From assembly GCF_010111755.1 (NCBI RefSeq), contig NC_088956.1, forward strand, positions 1 through 64,000: a stretch of DNA of 64,000 bases, written 5' to 3'. The notes below the pieces were generated by a model. The model was given only the letters and a program-made list of their open reading frames with translations. It did not search any database and had not been told where the DNA came from. Shown here piece by piece: positions 9,501 through 20,300 of this stretch; within the stretch, counting starts at the first letter, position 1, and the number at the start of each line of letters is the position of its first letter. Source of the stretch: Nakaseomyces glabratus (Eukaryota > Ascomycota > Saccharomycetes > Saccharomycetales > Saccharomycetaceae). A program made the translations under genes and the position numbers.

Positions 9501-10202
9501 AAAACTTAAAGCACCATAATAATCTCTATTATTGAAAAATACTCTGATAGTATAATAAATTCCGGCATCCAATCTCACTGTTAGCTCATTTTTTGCATTT
9601 TTTGAGCCCCAAATGGCATATGCCTGATAATTACCAAAATTATCAGCACTTGATTCCCTTTGACAGCAATCAAATGCATTCCCGGCACCAAAATTCAAGA
9701 ATAATAAATCATCTGCTTTTATGCTAAATGTATGATAGCCTGTTATTTTTGGTTTAAAATATCCATATAATAACATTGTAAAGTTTGTTAACGTCAATGG
9801 TTTAGTATAGTTATATGCAGGAGGTAAATATCCAAGTTCTGATTTACAACTCTTGGCAGCATGAAACTGAAAACTTATATTGCCAGTAACACCATCGACT
9901 TTTGATATGAGTCTATGAGTTTTATAACCCGTTCGAGGATAATTCGGATCTAGATATGCAGCATCCCAGCATGGTGAAGACCCCTTTTTCCGATGATCAT
10001 ATGAGTATATTTCCATCGATAAACCCTTCCTAGTTGTTGGCACCGAAGATGCGCATCCAAGAGGGAAATTAGTGGCATCATTTGAGTAAAGAATGCCTTC
10101 TGTCAGGGACAAACTAGCGGAGTTTTCTGCATATACTATCATGAATAGTAAACAATTAATGAGAAGATACTTCATTATGTATATAAAACTCTTTGTTAGC
10201 AT
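3555..10202 (-). CDS. EPA-type PA14-lectin GPI-anchored cell wall adhesin
   Basis: A predicted GPI-anchored wall protein of 2215 residues that should bind host or cell-surface glycans, as the Epa family does. Starting from ATG at 10202 (an in-frame TTG lies just upstream, and an alternative ATG at 10175 also gives a good signal peptide), a hydrophobic leader ends near YAENS. Residues about 30-265 resemble the PA14 lectin fold of Epa and Flo proteins: the calcium-binding DD (in IKADDLLFLNFG, about residue 165), the CC pair (about 180) and an Epa-style CBL2 loop NNRDYYGA (about 225-232), where Flo proteins have SNAVSWG. After a Ser/Thr linker come about 30 tandem repeats (TDIVSHITTTDSDGKPTTI type), a Gly/Ser/Gln-rich region and a C-terminal hydrophobic GPI signal. 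It is the most telomere-proximal gene and is transcribed toward the telomere, as subtelomeric EPA genes are; Sir-dependent silencing is likely. A Pwp-family assignment is the main alternative. Confidence 0.88.
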   Translation of the reverse strand: MLTKSFIYIMKYLLINCLLFMIVYAENSASLSLTEGILYSNDATNFPLGCASSVPTTRKGLSMEIYSYDHRKKGSSPCWDAAYLDPNYPRTGYKTHRLISKVDGVTGNISFQFHAAKSCKSELGYLPPAYNYTKPLTLTNFTMLLYGYFKPKITGYHTFSIKADDLLFLNFGAGNAFDCCQRESSADNFGNYQAYAIWGSKNAKNELTVRLDAGIYYTIRVFFNNRDYYGALSFTLMTEFSEEIVTDFSEYFFSLDDTDLGCPALIYYNTSCASVDESTILDVDYKTETEATNIIPITKTIYHIGIPCGASTTTNKCGSGFYDPLGNKCVTISTLSTSSTITASNSQKLPTTYSSHISESLSLPSTTTTKTKETTSKKNSYTSENAFFSTESKTETSSKIRPNLSSEVDYTTVVSNSDGSVLTDIVSHITTTDSDGKPTTIVTTYPSPSDDGHDRTAVVSNSDGSVLTDIVSHITTTDSDGKPTTIVTTVPLTNPSSEADYTTVVSNSDGSVLTDIVSHITTTDSDGKPTTIVTTVPLTTVPLTNPSSEADYTTVVSNSDGSVLTDIVSHITTTDSDGKPTTIVTTVPLTTVPLTNPSSEADYTTVVSNSDGSVLTDIVSHITTTDSDGKPTTIVTTVPLTTVPLTNPSSEADYTTVVSNSDGSVLTDIVSHITTTDSDGKPTTIVTTVPLTTVPLTNPSSEADYTTVVSNSDGSVLTDIVSHITTTDSDGKPTTIVTTVPLTTVPLTNPSSEADYTTVVSNSDGSVLTDIVSHITTTDSDGKPTTIVTTVPLTTVPLTNPSSEADYTTVVSNSDGSVLTDIVSHITTTDSDGKPTTIVTTVPLTTVPLTNPSSEADYTTVVSNSDGSVLTDIVSHITTTDSDGKPTTIVTTYPSPSDDGHDRTTVVSNSDGSVLTDIVSHITTTDSDGKPTTIVTTVPLTTVPLTNPSSEADYTTVVSNSDGSVLTDIVSHITTTDSDGKPTTIVTTVPLTTVPLTNPSSEADYTTVVSNSDGSVLTDIVSHITTTDSDGKPTTIVTTVPLTTVPLTNPSSEADYTTVVSNSDGSVLTDIVSHITTTDSDGKPTTIVTTVPLTTVPLTNPSSEADYTTVVSNSDGSVLTDIVSHITTTDSDGKPTTIVTTVPLTTVPLTNPSSEADYTTVVSNSDGSVLTDIVSHITTTDSDGKPTTIVTTVPLTTVPLTNPSSEADYTTVVSNSDGSVLTDIVSHITTTDSDGKPTTIVTTYPSPSDDGHDRTTVVSNSDGSVLTDIVSHITTTDSDGKPTTIVTTVPLTTVPLTNPSSEADYTTVVSNSDGSVLTDIVSHITTTDSDGKPTTIVTTVPLTTVPLTNPSSEADYTTVVSNSDGSVLTDIVSHITTTDSDGKPTTIVTTVPLTTVPLTNPSSEADYTTVVSNSDGSVLTDIVSHITTTDSDGNPTTIVTTVPLTTVPLTNPSSEADYTTVVSNSDGSVLTDIVSHITTTDSDGKPTTIVTTVPLTTVPLTNPSSEADYTTVVSNSDGSVLTDIVSHITTTDSDGKPTTIVTTVPCTTPADYTTVLTNSDGSVVTDIVSHITTTDSNGKPTTIVTTVPCTTPADYTTVLTNSDGSVVTDIVSHITTTDSNGKPTTIVTTVPSPTGSVDTTVVTNSDGSSETDIISHITTTDSDGKPTTIVTTYPSPSDDGHDRTTVVSNSDGSVLTDIVSHITTTDSDGKPTTIVTTVPLTTVPLTNPSSEADYTTVVSNSDGSVLTDIVSHITTTDSDGKPTTIVTTVPLTNPSSEADYTTVVSNSDGSVLTDIVSHITTTDSDGKPTTIVTTVPLTTVPLTNPSSEADYTTTIISDGHTITEVVSYVTTTVSDGKTITYITTMASFDQVGDGVYTSAPPYSQPPVVTTTVTEDDGSSKIVVISYFPSIGDDGVTRTGTSTISTVSVGGEADYTTTVDRGNGSTETDVISHITTTDSNGNPTTVTTTITNAPAPSISKANVGTDYTTTVVSDGYTFTEVVSHSTGADEHGHTIVSTVTQTVGGQSHGSTVSSATPVSTVSGAGSNPSGAAGVGGIVNSQKPQSQNVAGQGSGNEKPTQAAGTAGGSGSGSGSGSVHQSAGNNVPSGSLSVQTAKNTASAVSGIHGSQTPQSQPSQAQQQGQGQGQGQGQGQAPSSRQQAATTVLLSSGSSVDNFGSGFSSTQTASVLQGKGASIRVTSIGMVFSIIAVIVVGMI
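3746..3786. repeat. Hexanucleotide microsatellite (Gln-Gly repeat)
   Basis: Roughly seven copies of CCTTGT on the + strand encode alternating Gln-Gly in the low-complexity stalk just before the GPI signal of the adhesin. Copy-number change would alter stalk length without frameshift. Confidence 0.85.
4700..8990 (-). repeat. Adhesin minisatellite (mostly 153-bp units, EPA-type gene)
   Basis: About 30 in-frame units cover 4.3 kb. The dominant unit is 51 codons (153 bp): a VPLTTVPLTNPSSEAD spacer followed by the conserved TTVVSNSDGSVLTDIVSHI core. Shorter variants lack one VPLTT. Four units (around 5156, 6440, 7497 and 8843) instead carry a YPSPSDDGHDR spacer, and positions about 5151-5590 carry units typical of the neighbouring Awp-type gene. 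Units are nearly identical at the DNA level, and the array is GC-rich against AT-rich surroundings. Confidence 0.93.
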
Positions 10203-13200
10203 CAATAGCTTATACCAGTTTTTCCATATTCAAAAATATGACATTAACAATTGATATGTTTCTAAAACTTCATACCATACTAGTGATCTTAAATTTCTTC
10301 AAATATCGAACATTTTATAATCCATTTTGATTCCTATACATAAAGAAAGTAATACTCTTCAATAATTTTTTCATTTCTTGACTTTTTAAGGACATTTCAA
10401 TGAGATTCGTGAGTATCTTAGTGCAACAAAAATTTATATTGAATTCTAATTATGATATCTTCCTTGATTTCAGCAGATTAAAAATTTCAAATCTAGCACA
10501 ATCCTTCCTTTTTTTAAACTATTTGTGTCATTTTTTCTTCATGTTCTATAAATAGAACATATAATATTTTATCGTCTGTATTAATCATTAAAAGCCATTT
10601 CTGAACAGTTTCCTAAACGCATGCATTTCTTTTTATAAAAGAAACTATGTTAATATAAAAATACCATAGTATCTGCATAAAGTGGTTACGATAGTTTATT
10701 TCTTATGCACATATTGTAAATAGTCATTCTTCTAGAACATATTCAGTCTACTTCTTTTTTATGAGACACACTAATGTATGATATAATTCTAAATTAATGC
10801 CATCTGATGTTCTCTGAAATTGGTTTTTTGTCGAAGGAGGAGATAACAAAAGGCTGAATGTGACACACAAATTTAGAGAAGTGAAGTCTATTTGTTGTGC
10901 TTTATTAAATCTGAAAATTTCTTTTTTATTTATACTTTTCTTGATTGATGTTATTCAGTTATGCTTGCCTATAAAGGAATTTTTCTCAAAAATTCTCAAT
11001 ATAGTTTGTTTGTTTAAAAGAACTATTTTTATTGAAACAACGACCGAAATAAAGTTACCCTCCCCGAAAAGATGAAATGAAAAGAGGACAAGAAAAGAAC
11101 ATAAAAGAAACGGAAAAAGAAAAGAAAAGAAAAAAAAAGAACAGAAAAGAAAAAAAGTAAGGATGCTTGTAAACTAATTTCACAATTAATTTATATTTCC
11201 TTTCTTGACACATTAATGCAGGAATTTTAGAATCGATACACTTAATCGCAAGTATAAGAATCAGAGCCGCACTATTTAACAAATATATTACCTTTTAGTA
11301 CATGCAGGATACAGAATTGTTTATTCTAGAAGTTTTACGATTGAATACTCACGGTAAAATTGGCTCGGTTAATAACAGCAATAATAAAAAGATTAATAAT
11401 CATTCTATTAAGTTCCCTTAATTCTTGATTACTTCAGAGTAACATAGTTTCAGTGCAGTACCGATTACATATTACAATGACATCATTAGACGTGTGTTAA
11501 GTATTTATTTTGTATGCATCAGTTACTCTTGATTAATTTTGTAATTAACTATACTTCCTTAAGGAATGGAAAACAAGATAAACAAAAATCTTTTTCTCTG
11601 ATTTAGACAAGCTGCTTGATTGAACAAATTCAACTATATCAATTCATTATATACGTCATCTCTTAATCTTATGACGTTTCAGGTTTTCTATACAGGTTAT
11701 CAACAGTTAGGAGCCAGCTTCAGGAGCGATATGAAATTTATCAAATAACACATATCTCTGTTCGTACAGTTTTTTTTTTATTATTATTTTATCGTACAAT
11801 AGTTTTAACGATATAAATTATCATAAAGTTCTACCTTTGGTTAGTGTTTTCATTTCTTTCTTTTTCCTATTTCAACTATTATCTTTTTACTTCTTTTGGC
11901 ACCATTTTTTGTTTTTTTTCATTCTAGAATAAGAAAAGAAAACAGGTGTATTTTTGAGCCGATATATTTCTGTACTACAAATTCATTTATCTATAACTTC
12001 CTAAGAAAAAAACGAACGTAGTAGACAATTAAATACCTCTTACAAAAGACTTCAGTAATTTTTTTCTATTCATCACCGTGAAGTCACATAGAAACGTTCT
12101 TGCAGCTTATTGTACAACATTAGTTTTGATAATTTATGGGATATGTGTTTGTGTTATCTCTGAAAACAAGAAATGTAGATATAACATCCATCTTTGCCTT
12201 AAATTCCTTAAAAAAGGGCACTGAATAAGGAGTTTTATTAGTGTTTCATATATTTGGAGGTGTGTGCATTTAATGGGTTACTATATGATTTTTCTCACTT
12301 TTTCAGCAGAATATATTATATATTCTAATTTTGATTTCTAATTTAGTTATCGAGCACGTATAATACTATTATGTCTTCCTTTTTAGTATTAGATAGCAAA
12401 ATAATTGTCTCATATTATTCAATTTATTTTTATAAATAAAAGTTATATACCTCAAGTAAAAATACAACTTCTATTATTTTTGCAAAACCCTACTTACTTC
12501 TAAAAATAATTTAGTAAGCAACAAGTAAAGTGATAAATATTAAACTTACTTACATCTATAATTAGGAGCGTACTCAGTTTGAAAGAAATATGCTAGTTGT
12601 TCCATTTCTTAACTTTCTATTATCATTCTAAATTTATGTCCAATCAAGAAACAAAAGAACTATCACTAAAGTTAAAGAAACTGCACTGTGAATGTTTTTT
12701 TCAAGACTTTGGCAAGCCTTCGTCAACAGAGTATTCAAATTGACCGTTAACTCATTAGTATCATTATTATTGCTTAAAAAATCTTAGCATATAGGAACTT
12801 AGTTGTTTATCAAGGATGAAGCTAATCCTCAGTAAAACGAACGTGTTGATCTTCTGAATTAAAATGGCTAATATATAGTAAACTCTATTACCTATATTGG
12901 TGATACTTATTGATAAAAATAAATTTTTAATACAATATATACAAAAAATTCTTTAACCTAACCAGGTATTATGGATACATTTATGCCTGATTATTACCAA
13001 GCCACTTTTTGGATCAAAATAAAAGTCTGTTATTTGCAACCAGTTTTGTTGCACATGTGGACTATAATTCTTGACATATCCACTCTAATCAACAATTTTT
13101 TACTATTTAAAATATCTAAAACTTCGTTCTTTTATTTAGCCTAGAGTCTTCGTATCTTACTTTATATAAAATACGACTTTTAGTATGAAATACATATAAG

Positions 13201-14379
13201 TATAATATGTAATAAGTATGTATGTGAGTTGTTATTTTATGAGTTGCGCCGCCTAATATTACATGAATTGACTGCATATACTCGTGCTCATACACTTGTT
13301 TAAAAGTAAGGCTTCATTTTCACCTCCTCTCGATCAGCTTAATTTGCATAATTACTAAAAACATTTAGCGCTTCATTTATCATTAATATTTTTATGTATT
13401 TCAGATTTCCATTGATGGTAAGCTCGGCATTGATAATAAACATTGAAGTCCATCAATATCTTAAGTTGCCCTTATAAATTAAGCTGTGGTACAGAAACGA
13501 GTATCTTTACATTAAGAATTACAGAATACCTAAGTGTACTATGGACCGTTAAATTTTGGATTACAAGAGATTTTCTACGTATTGTATTTATAAAATTTAA
13601 TACTCACAAAAAAATAACATAATTTTATGTCAGGTTTTTATTCATTATCAGACTGAACATAGCTCAAGCATACATTATGTTTAAGCAATTCACATTATTG
13701 ATTTTTAGTATTTTGAAAAATCTTTATATAAGAAAAGTTTGTGTATTAGCTATATTTAGACCCATATTAAGAAAGATTGCAATAGCAATTATCAATAATT
13801 TAGTACCTATAGGATAAATTTCAGCCTAAATTCGAATTTCTTTTTGAATTATGCTGTGTCTCGAATAATCTGATATTCCAGAAGATTTCCATTCATAACA
13901 ACACCTTGAACATTTTTAAATACCTTTCTACCTTTCCTGCAATGACATTGCTATGGATTAAATCTCAAGCGTTAGAACAGTAAATAAAAAGCTCTACAAT
14001 ACGGCTTTCTCTTCATAAAATTATATCCATAAATAATGCAATTCAGAAACAATTCCTCGATCGATTTAAGTTAAAAAAATTGATACCCTAAAATAGTAGG
14101 ATACCACAAAAAAACTATGTAGAGGTAACTAACTATTTCATACATCTATCTAGTTGAAAGGACAGTTACGCAAATAATCTCAACATTCTTTAAGGGTATT
14201 GAAATTAGCATACAATTTTGGTGTTTTGTTTCTTGTAAGATTAGTAACAGCTTTTATCCTTTTAAAAGGCTTTTTAGAAATTTTTAGATGGTGTTGACGT
14301 TACCATCCATCAGTACAAGGCCTTGTGAGAATAATGTTTATACAAAATATAACTTCATCAACAAACTTTTCAATGAAGA
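10203..14379. other. Intergenic region, promoter side of the EPA-type adhesin
   Basis: 4.2 kb of AT-rich DNA between the start of the EPA-type gene and the end of the Awp-type gene, both on the minus strand. It must contain the promoter of the former. Long upstream regions are usual for fungal adhesin genes. Apart from a purine-rich tract at about 11065-11158 I found no convincing ORF, RNA gene or transposon. Confidence 0.6.
11065..11158. repeat. Purine-rich (GAAAA)n low-complexity tract
   Basis: About 94 bases are almost entirely A and G on the + strand, made of irregular GAAAA and GAAAAA units. It lies about 0.86 kb upstream of the EPA-type start codon. Poly-purine tracts can exclude nucleosomes in yeast promoters; that role is inference. 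Confidence 0.7.
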
Positions 14380-17300
14380 TCAAAGCATAAAGAGATTTAC
14401 AACCAAAGCAATAACAACCAACAATTTTGAGTAAAGTGACATTCTTAGACATGTACCAGAACCATGATAAACTTCTGCAGTTTCTGACACAGATAAATTG
14501 TTTATATTGTCAAATGAGACAATAGAGGAGGGACGAGAGAATGTTGCAGTTGCATGTGAACTTGAAAAATGAACTGAAGAAGAAGGTAATTGTTGACTAA
14601 CAGACGATCTCGACATAATTGAAGTAGCAATGCTATAATCAAAACTATTCTCAATAGCTGACTTACTATGATGGCTTAAATTGGACTCATGGCATAATTC
14701 ACAAACGGCAGTAGTGACGATGGTGGTAGGCTTGCCGTTGGAGTCGGTGGTGGTGATGTGGGAGACGATGTCTGTGACCACGCTGCCGTCGGAGTTTGTC
14801 AACACAGTGGTGTAGTCAGCAGGAGTGGTGCATGGGACAGTGGTGACGATGGTGGTAGGCTTGCCGTTGGAGTCGGTGGTGGTGATGTGGGAGACGATGT
14901 CTGTGACCACGCTGCCGTCGGAGTTTGTCAACACAGTGGTGTAGTCAGCAGGAGTGGTGCATGGGACAGTGGTGACGATGGTGGTAGGCTTGCCGTTGGA
15001 GTCGGTGGTGGTGATGTGGGAGACGATGTCTGTGACCACGCTGCCGTCGGAGTTTGTCAACACAGTGGTGTAGTCAGCAGGAGTGGTGCATGGGACAGTG
15101 GTGACGATGGTGGTAGGCTTGCCGTTGGAGTCGGTGGTGGTGATGTGGGAGACGATGTCTGTGACCACGCTGCCGTCGGAGTTTGTCAACACAGTGGTGT
15201 AGTCAGCAGGAGTGGTGCATGGGACAGTGGTGACGATGGTGGTAGGCTTGCCGTTGGAGTCGGTGGTGGTGATGTGGGAGACGATGTCTGTGACCACGCT
15301 GCCGTCGGAGTTTGTCAACACAGTGGTGTAGTCAGCAGGAGTGGTGCATGGGACAGTGGTGACGATGGTGGTAGGCTTGCCGTTGGAGTCGGTGGTGGTG
15401 ATGTGGGAGACGATGTCTGTGACCACGCTGCCGTCGGAGTTTGTCAACACAGTGGTGTAGTCAGCAGGAGTGGTGCATGGGACAGTGGTGACGATGGTGG
15501 TAGGCTTGCCGTTGGAGTCGGTGGTGGTGATGTGGGAGACGATGTCTGTGACCACGCTGCCGTCGGAGTTGGTGACGACGGTTGTTCTGTCGTGGCCGTC
15601 ATCGGATGGGGATGGGTAGGTCGTCACGATGGTGGTAGGCTTGCCGTCGGAGTCCGTGGTGGTGATGTGGGAGATGATGTCAGTCTCGGAGCTGCCGTCG
15701 GAGTTGGTGACCACGGTGGTGTCCACAGAACCGGTTGGGCTTGGGACAGTGGTGACGATGGTGGTAGGCTTGCCGTTGGAGTCGGTGGTGGTGATGTGGG
15801 AGACGATGTCTGTGACCACGCTGCCGTCGGAGTTGGTGACGACGGTTGTTCTGTCGTGGCCGTCATCGGATGGGGATGGGTAGGTCGTCACGATGGTGGT
15901 AGGCTTGCCGTCGGAGTCCGTGGTGGTGATGTGGGAGATGATGTCAGTCTCGGAGCTGCCGTCGGAGTTGGTGACCACGGTGGTGTCCACAGAACCGGTT
16001 GGGCTTGGGACAGTGGTGACGATGGTGGTAGGCTTGCCGTTGGAGTCGGTGGTGGTGATGTGGGAGACGATGTCTGTGACCACGCTGCCGTCGGAGTTGG
16101 TGACGACGGTTGTTCTGTCGTGGCCGTCATCGGATGGGGATGGGTAGGTCGTCACGATGGTGGTAGGCTTGCCGTCGGAGTCCGTGGTGGTGATGTGGGA
16201 GATGATGTCAGTCTCGGAGCTGCCGTCGGAGTTGGTGACCACGGTGGTGTCCACAGAACCGGTTGGGCTTGGGACAGTGGTGACGATGGTGGTAGGCTTG
16301 CCGTTGGAGTCGGTGGTGGTGATGTGGGAGACGATGTCTGTGACCACGCTGCCGTCGGAGTTGGTGACGACGGTTGTTCTGTCGTGGCCGTCATCGGATG
16401 GGGATGGGTAGGTCGTCACGATGGTGGTAGGCTTGCCGTCGGAGTCCGTGGTGGTGATGTGGGAGATGATGTCAGTCTCGGAGCTGCCGTCGGAGTTGGT
16501 GACCACGGTGGTGTCCACAGAACCGGTTGGGCTTGGGACAGTGGTGACGATGGTGGTAGGCTTGCCGTTGGAGTCGGTGGTGGTGATGTGGGAGACGATG
16601 TCTGTGACCACGCTGCCGTCGGAGTTGGTGACGACGGTTGTTCTGTCGTGGCCGTCATCGGATGGGGATGGGTAGGTCGTCACGATGGTGGTAGGCTTGC
16701 CGTCGGAGTCCGTGGTGGTGATGTGGGAGATGATGTCAGTCTCGGAGCTGCCGTCGGAGTTGGTGACCACGGTGGTGTCCACAGAACCGGTTGGGCTTGG
16801 GACAGTGGTGACGATGGTGGTAGGCTTGCCGTTGGAGTCGGTGGTGGTGATGTGGGAGACGATGTCTGTGACCACGCTGCCGTCGGAGTTGGTGACGACG
16901 GTTGTTCTGTCGTGGCCGTCATCGGATGGGGATGGGTAGGTCGTCACGATGGTGGTAGGCTTGCCGTCGGAGTCCGTGGTGGTGATGTGGGAGATGATGT
17001 CAGTCTCGGAGCTGCCGTCGGAGTTGGTGACCACGGTGGTGTCCACAGAACCGGTTGGGCTTGGGACAGTGGTGACGATGGTGGTAGGCTTGCCGTTGGA
17101 GTCGGTGGTGGTGATGTGGGAGACGATGTCTGTGACCACGCTGCCGTCGGAGTTGGTGACGACGGTTGTTCTGTCGTGGCCGTCATCGGATGGGGATGGG
17201 TAGGTCGTCACGATGGTGGTAGGCTTGCCGTCGGAGTCCGTGGTGGTGATGTGGGAGATGATGTCAGTCTCGGAGCTGCCGTCGGAGTTGGTGACCACGG

Positions 17301-20300
17301 TGGTGTCCACAGAACCGGTTGGGCTTGGGACAGTGGTGACGATGGTGGTAGGCTTGCCGTTGGAGTCGGTGGTGGTGATGTGGGAGACGATGTCTGTGAC
17401 CACGCTGCCGTCGGAGTTGGTGACGACGGTTGTTCTGTCGTGGCCGTCATCGGATGGGGATGGGTAGGTCGTCACGATGGTGGTAGGCTTGCCGTCGGAG
17501 TCCGTGGTGGTGATGTGGGAGATGATGTCAGTCTCGGAGCTGCCGTCGGAGTTGGTGACCACGGTGGTGTCCACAGAACCGGTTGGGCTTGGGACAGTGG
17601 TGACGATGGTGGTAGGCTTGCCGTTGGAGTCGGTGGTGGTGATGTGGGAGACGATGTCTGTGACCACGCTGCCGTCGGAGTTGGTGACGACGGTTGTTCT
17701 GTCGTGGCCGTCATCGGATGGGGATGGGTAGGTCGTCACGATGGTGGTAGGCTTGCCGTCGGAGTCCGTGGTGGTGATGTGGGAGATGATGTCAGTCTCG
17801 GAGCTGCCGTCGGAGTTGGTGACCACGGTGGTGTCCACAGAACCGGTTGGGCTTGGGACAGTGGTGACGATGGTGGTAGGCTTGCCGTTGGAGTCGGTGG
17901 TGGTGATGTGGGAGACGATGTCTGTGACCACGCTGCCGTCGGAGTTGGTGACGACGGTTGTTCTGTCGTGGCCGTCATCGGATGGGGATGGGTAGGTCGT
18001 CACGATGGTGGTAGGCTTGCCGTCGGAGTCCGTGGTGGTGATGTGGGAGATGATGTCAGTCTCGGAGCTGCCGTCGGAGTTGGTGACCACGGTGGTGTCC
18101 ACAGAACCGGTTGGGCTTGGGACAGTGGTGACGATGGTGGTAGGCTTGCCGTTGGAGTCGGTGGTGGTGATGTGGGAGACGATGTCTGTGACCACGCTGC
18201 CGTCGGAGTTGGTGACGACGGTTGTTCTGTCGTGGCCGTCATCGGATGGGGATGGGTAGGTCGTCACGATGGTGGTAGGCTTGCCGTCGGAGTCCGTGGT
18301 GGTGATGTGGGAGATGATGTCAGTCTCGGAGCTGCCGTCGGAGTTGGTGACCACGGTGGTGTCCACAGAACCGGTTGGGCTTGGGACAGTGGTGACGATG
18401 GTGGTAGGCTTGCCGTTGGAGTCGGTGGTGGTGATGTGGGAGACGATGTCTGTGACCACGCTGCCGTCGGAGTTGGTGACGACGGTTGTTCTGTCGTGGC
18501 CGTCATCGGATGGGGATGGGTAGGTCGTCACGATGGTGGTAGGCTTGCCGTCGGAGTCCGTGGTGGTGATGTGGGAGATGATGTCAGTCTCGGAGCTGCC
18601 GTCGGAGTTGGTGACCACGGTGGTGTCCACAGAACCGGTTGGGCTTGGGACAGTGGTGACGATGGTGGTAGGCTTGCCGTTGGAGTCGGTGGTGGTGATG
18701 TGGGAGACGATGTCTGTGACCACGCTGCCGTCGGAGTTGGTGACGACGGTTGTTCTGTCGTGGCCGTCATCGGATGGGGATGGGTAGGTCGTCACGATGG
18801 TGGTAGGCTTGCCGTCGGAGTCCGTGGTGGTGATGTGGGAGATGATGTCAGTCTCGGAGCTGCCGTCGGAGTTGGTGACCACGGTGGTGTCCACAGAACC
18901 GGTTGGGCTTGGGACAGTGGTGACGATGGTGGTAGGCTTGCCGTTGGAGTCGGTGGTGGTGATGTGGGAGACGATGTCTGTGACCACGCTGCCGTCGGAG
19001 TTGGTGACGACGGTTGTTCTGTCGTGGCCGTCATCGGATGGGGATGGGTAGGTCGTCACGATGGTGGTAGGCTTGCCGTCGGAGTCCGTGGTGGTGATGT
19101 GGGAGATGATGTCAGTCTCGGAGCTGCCGTCGGAGTTGGTGACCACGGTGGTGTCCACAGAACCGGTTGGGCTTGGGACAGTGGTGACGATGGTGGTAGG
19201 CTTGCCGTTGGAGTCGGTGGTGGTGATGTGGGAGACGATGTCTGTGACCACGCTGCCGTCGGAGTTGGTGACGACGGTTGTTCTGTCGTGGCCGTCATCG
19301 GATGGGGATGGGTAGGTCGTCACGATGGTGGTAGGCTTGCCGTCGGAGTCCGTGGTGGTGATGTGGGAGATGATGTCAGTCTCGGAGCTGCCGTCGGAGT
19401 TGGTGACCACGGTGGTGTCCACAGAACCGGTTGGGCTTGGGACAGTGGTGACGATGGTGGTAGGCTTGCCGTTGGAGTCGGTGGTGGTGATGTGGGAGAC
19501 GATGTCTGTGACCACGCTGCCGTCGGAGTTGGTGACGACGGTTGTTCTGTCGTGGCCGTCATCGGATGGGGATGGGTAGGTCGTCACGATGGTGGTAGGC
19601 TTGCCGTCGGAGTCCGTGGTGGTGATGTGGGAGATGATGTCAGTCTCGGAGCTGCCGTCGGAGTTGGTGACCACGGTGGTGTCCACAGAACCGGTTGGGC
19701 TTGGGACAGTGGTGACGATGGTGGTAGGCTTGCCGTTGGAGTCGGTGGTGGTGATGTGGGAGACGATGTCTGTGACCACGCTGCCGTCGGAGTTGGTGAC
19801 GACGGTTGTTCTGTCGTGGCCGTCATCGGATGGGGATGGGTAGGTCGTCACGATGGTGGTAGGCTTGCCGTCGGAGTCCGTGGTGGTGATGTGGGAGATG
19901 ATGTCAGTCTCGGAGCTGCCGTCGGAGTTGGTGACCACGGTGGTGTCCACAGAACCGGTTGGGCTTGGGACAGTGGTGACGATGGTGGTAGGCTTGCCGT
20001 TGGAGTCGGTGGTGGTGATGTGGGAGACGATGTCTGTGACCACGCTGCCGTCGGAGTTGGTGACGACGGTTGTTCTGTCGTGGCCGTCATCGGATGGGGA
20101 TGGGTAGGTCGTCACGATGGTGGTAGGCTTGCCGTCGGAGTCCGTGGTGGTGATGTGGGAGATGATGTCAGTCTCGGAGCTGCCGTCGGAGTTGGTGACC
20201 ACGGTGGTGTCCACAGAACCGGTTGGGCTTGGGACAGTGGTGACGATGGTGGTAGGCTTGCCGTTGGAGTCGGTGGTGGTGATGTGGGAGACGATGTCTG

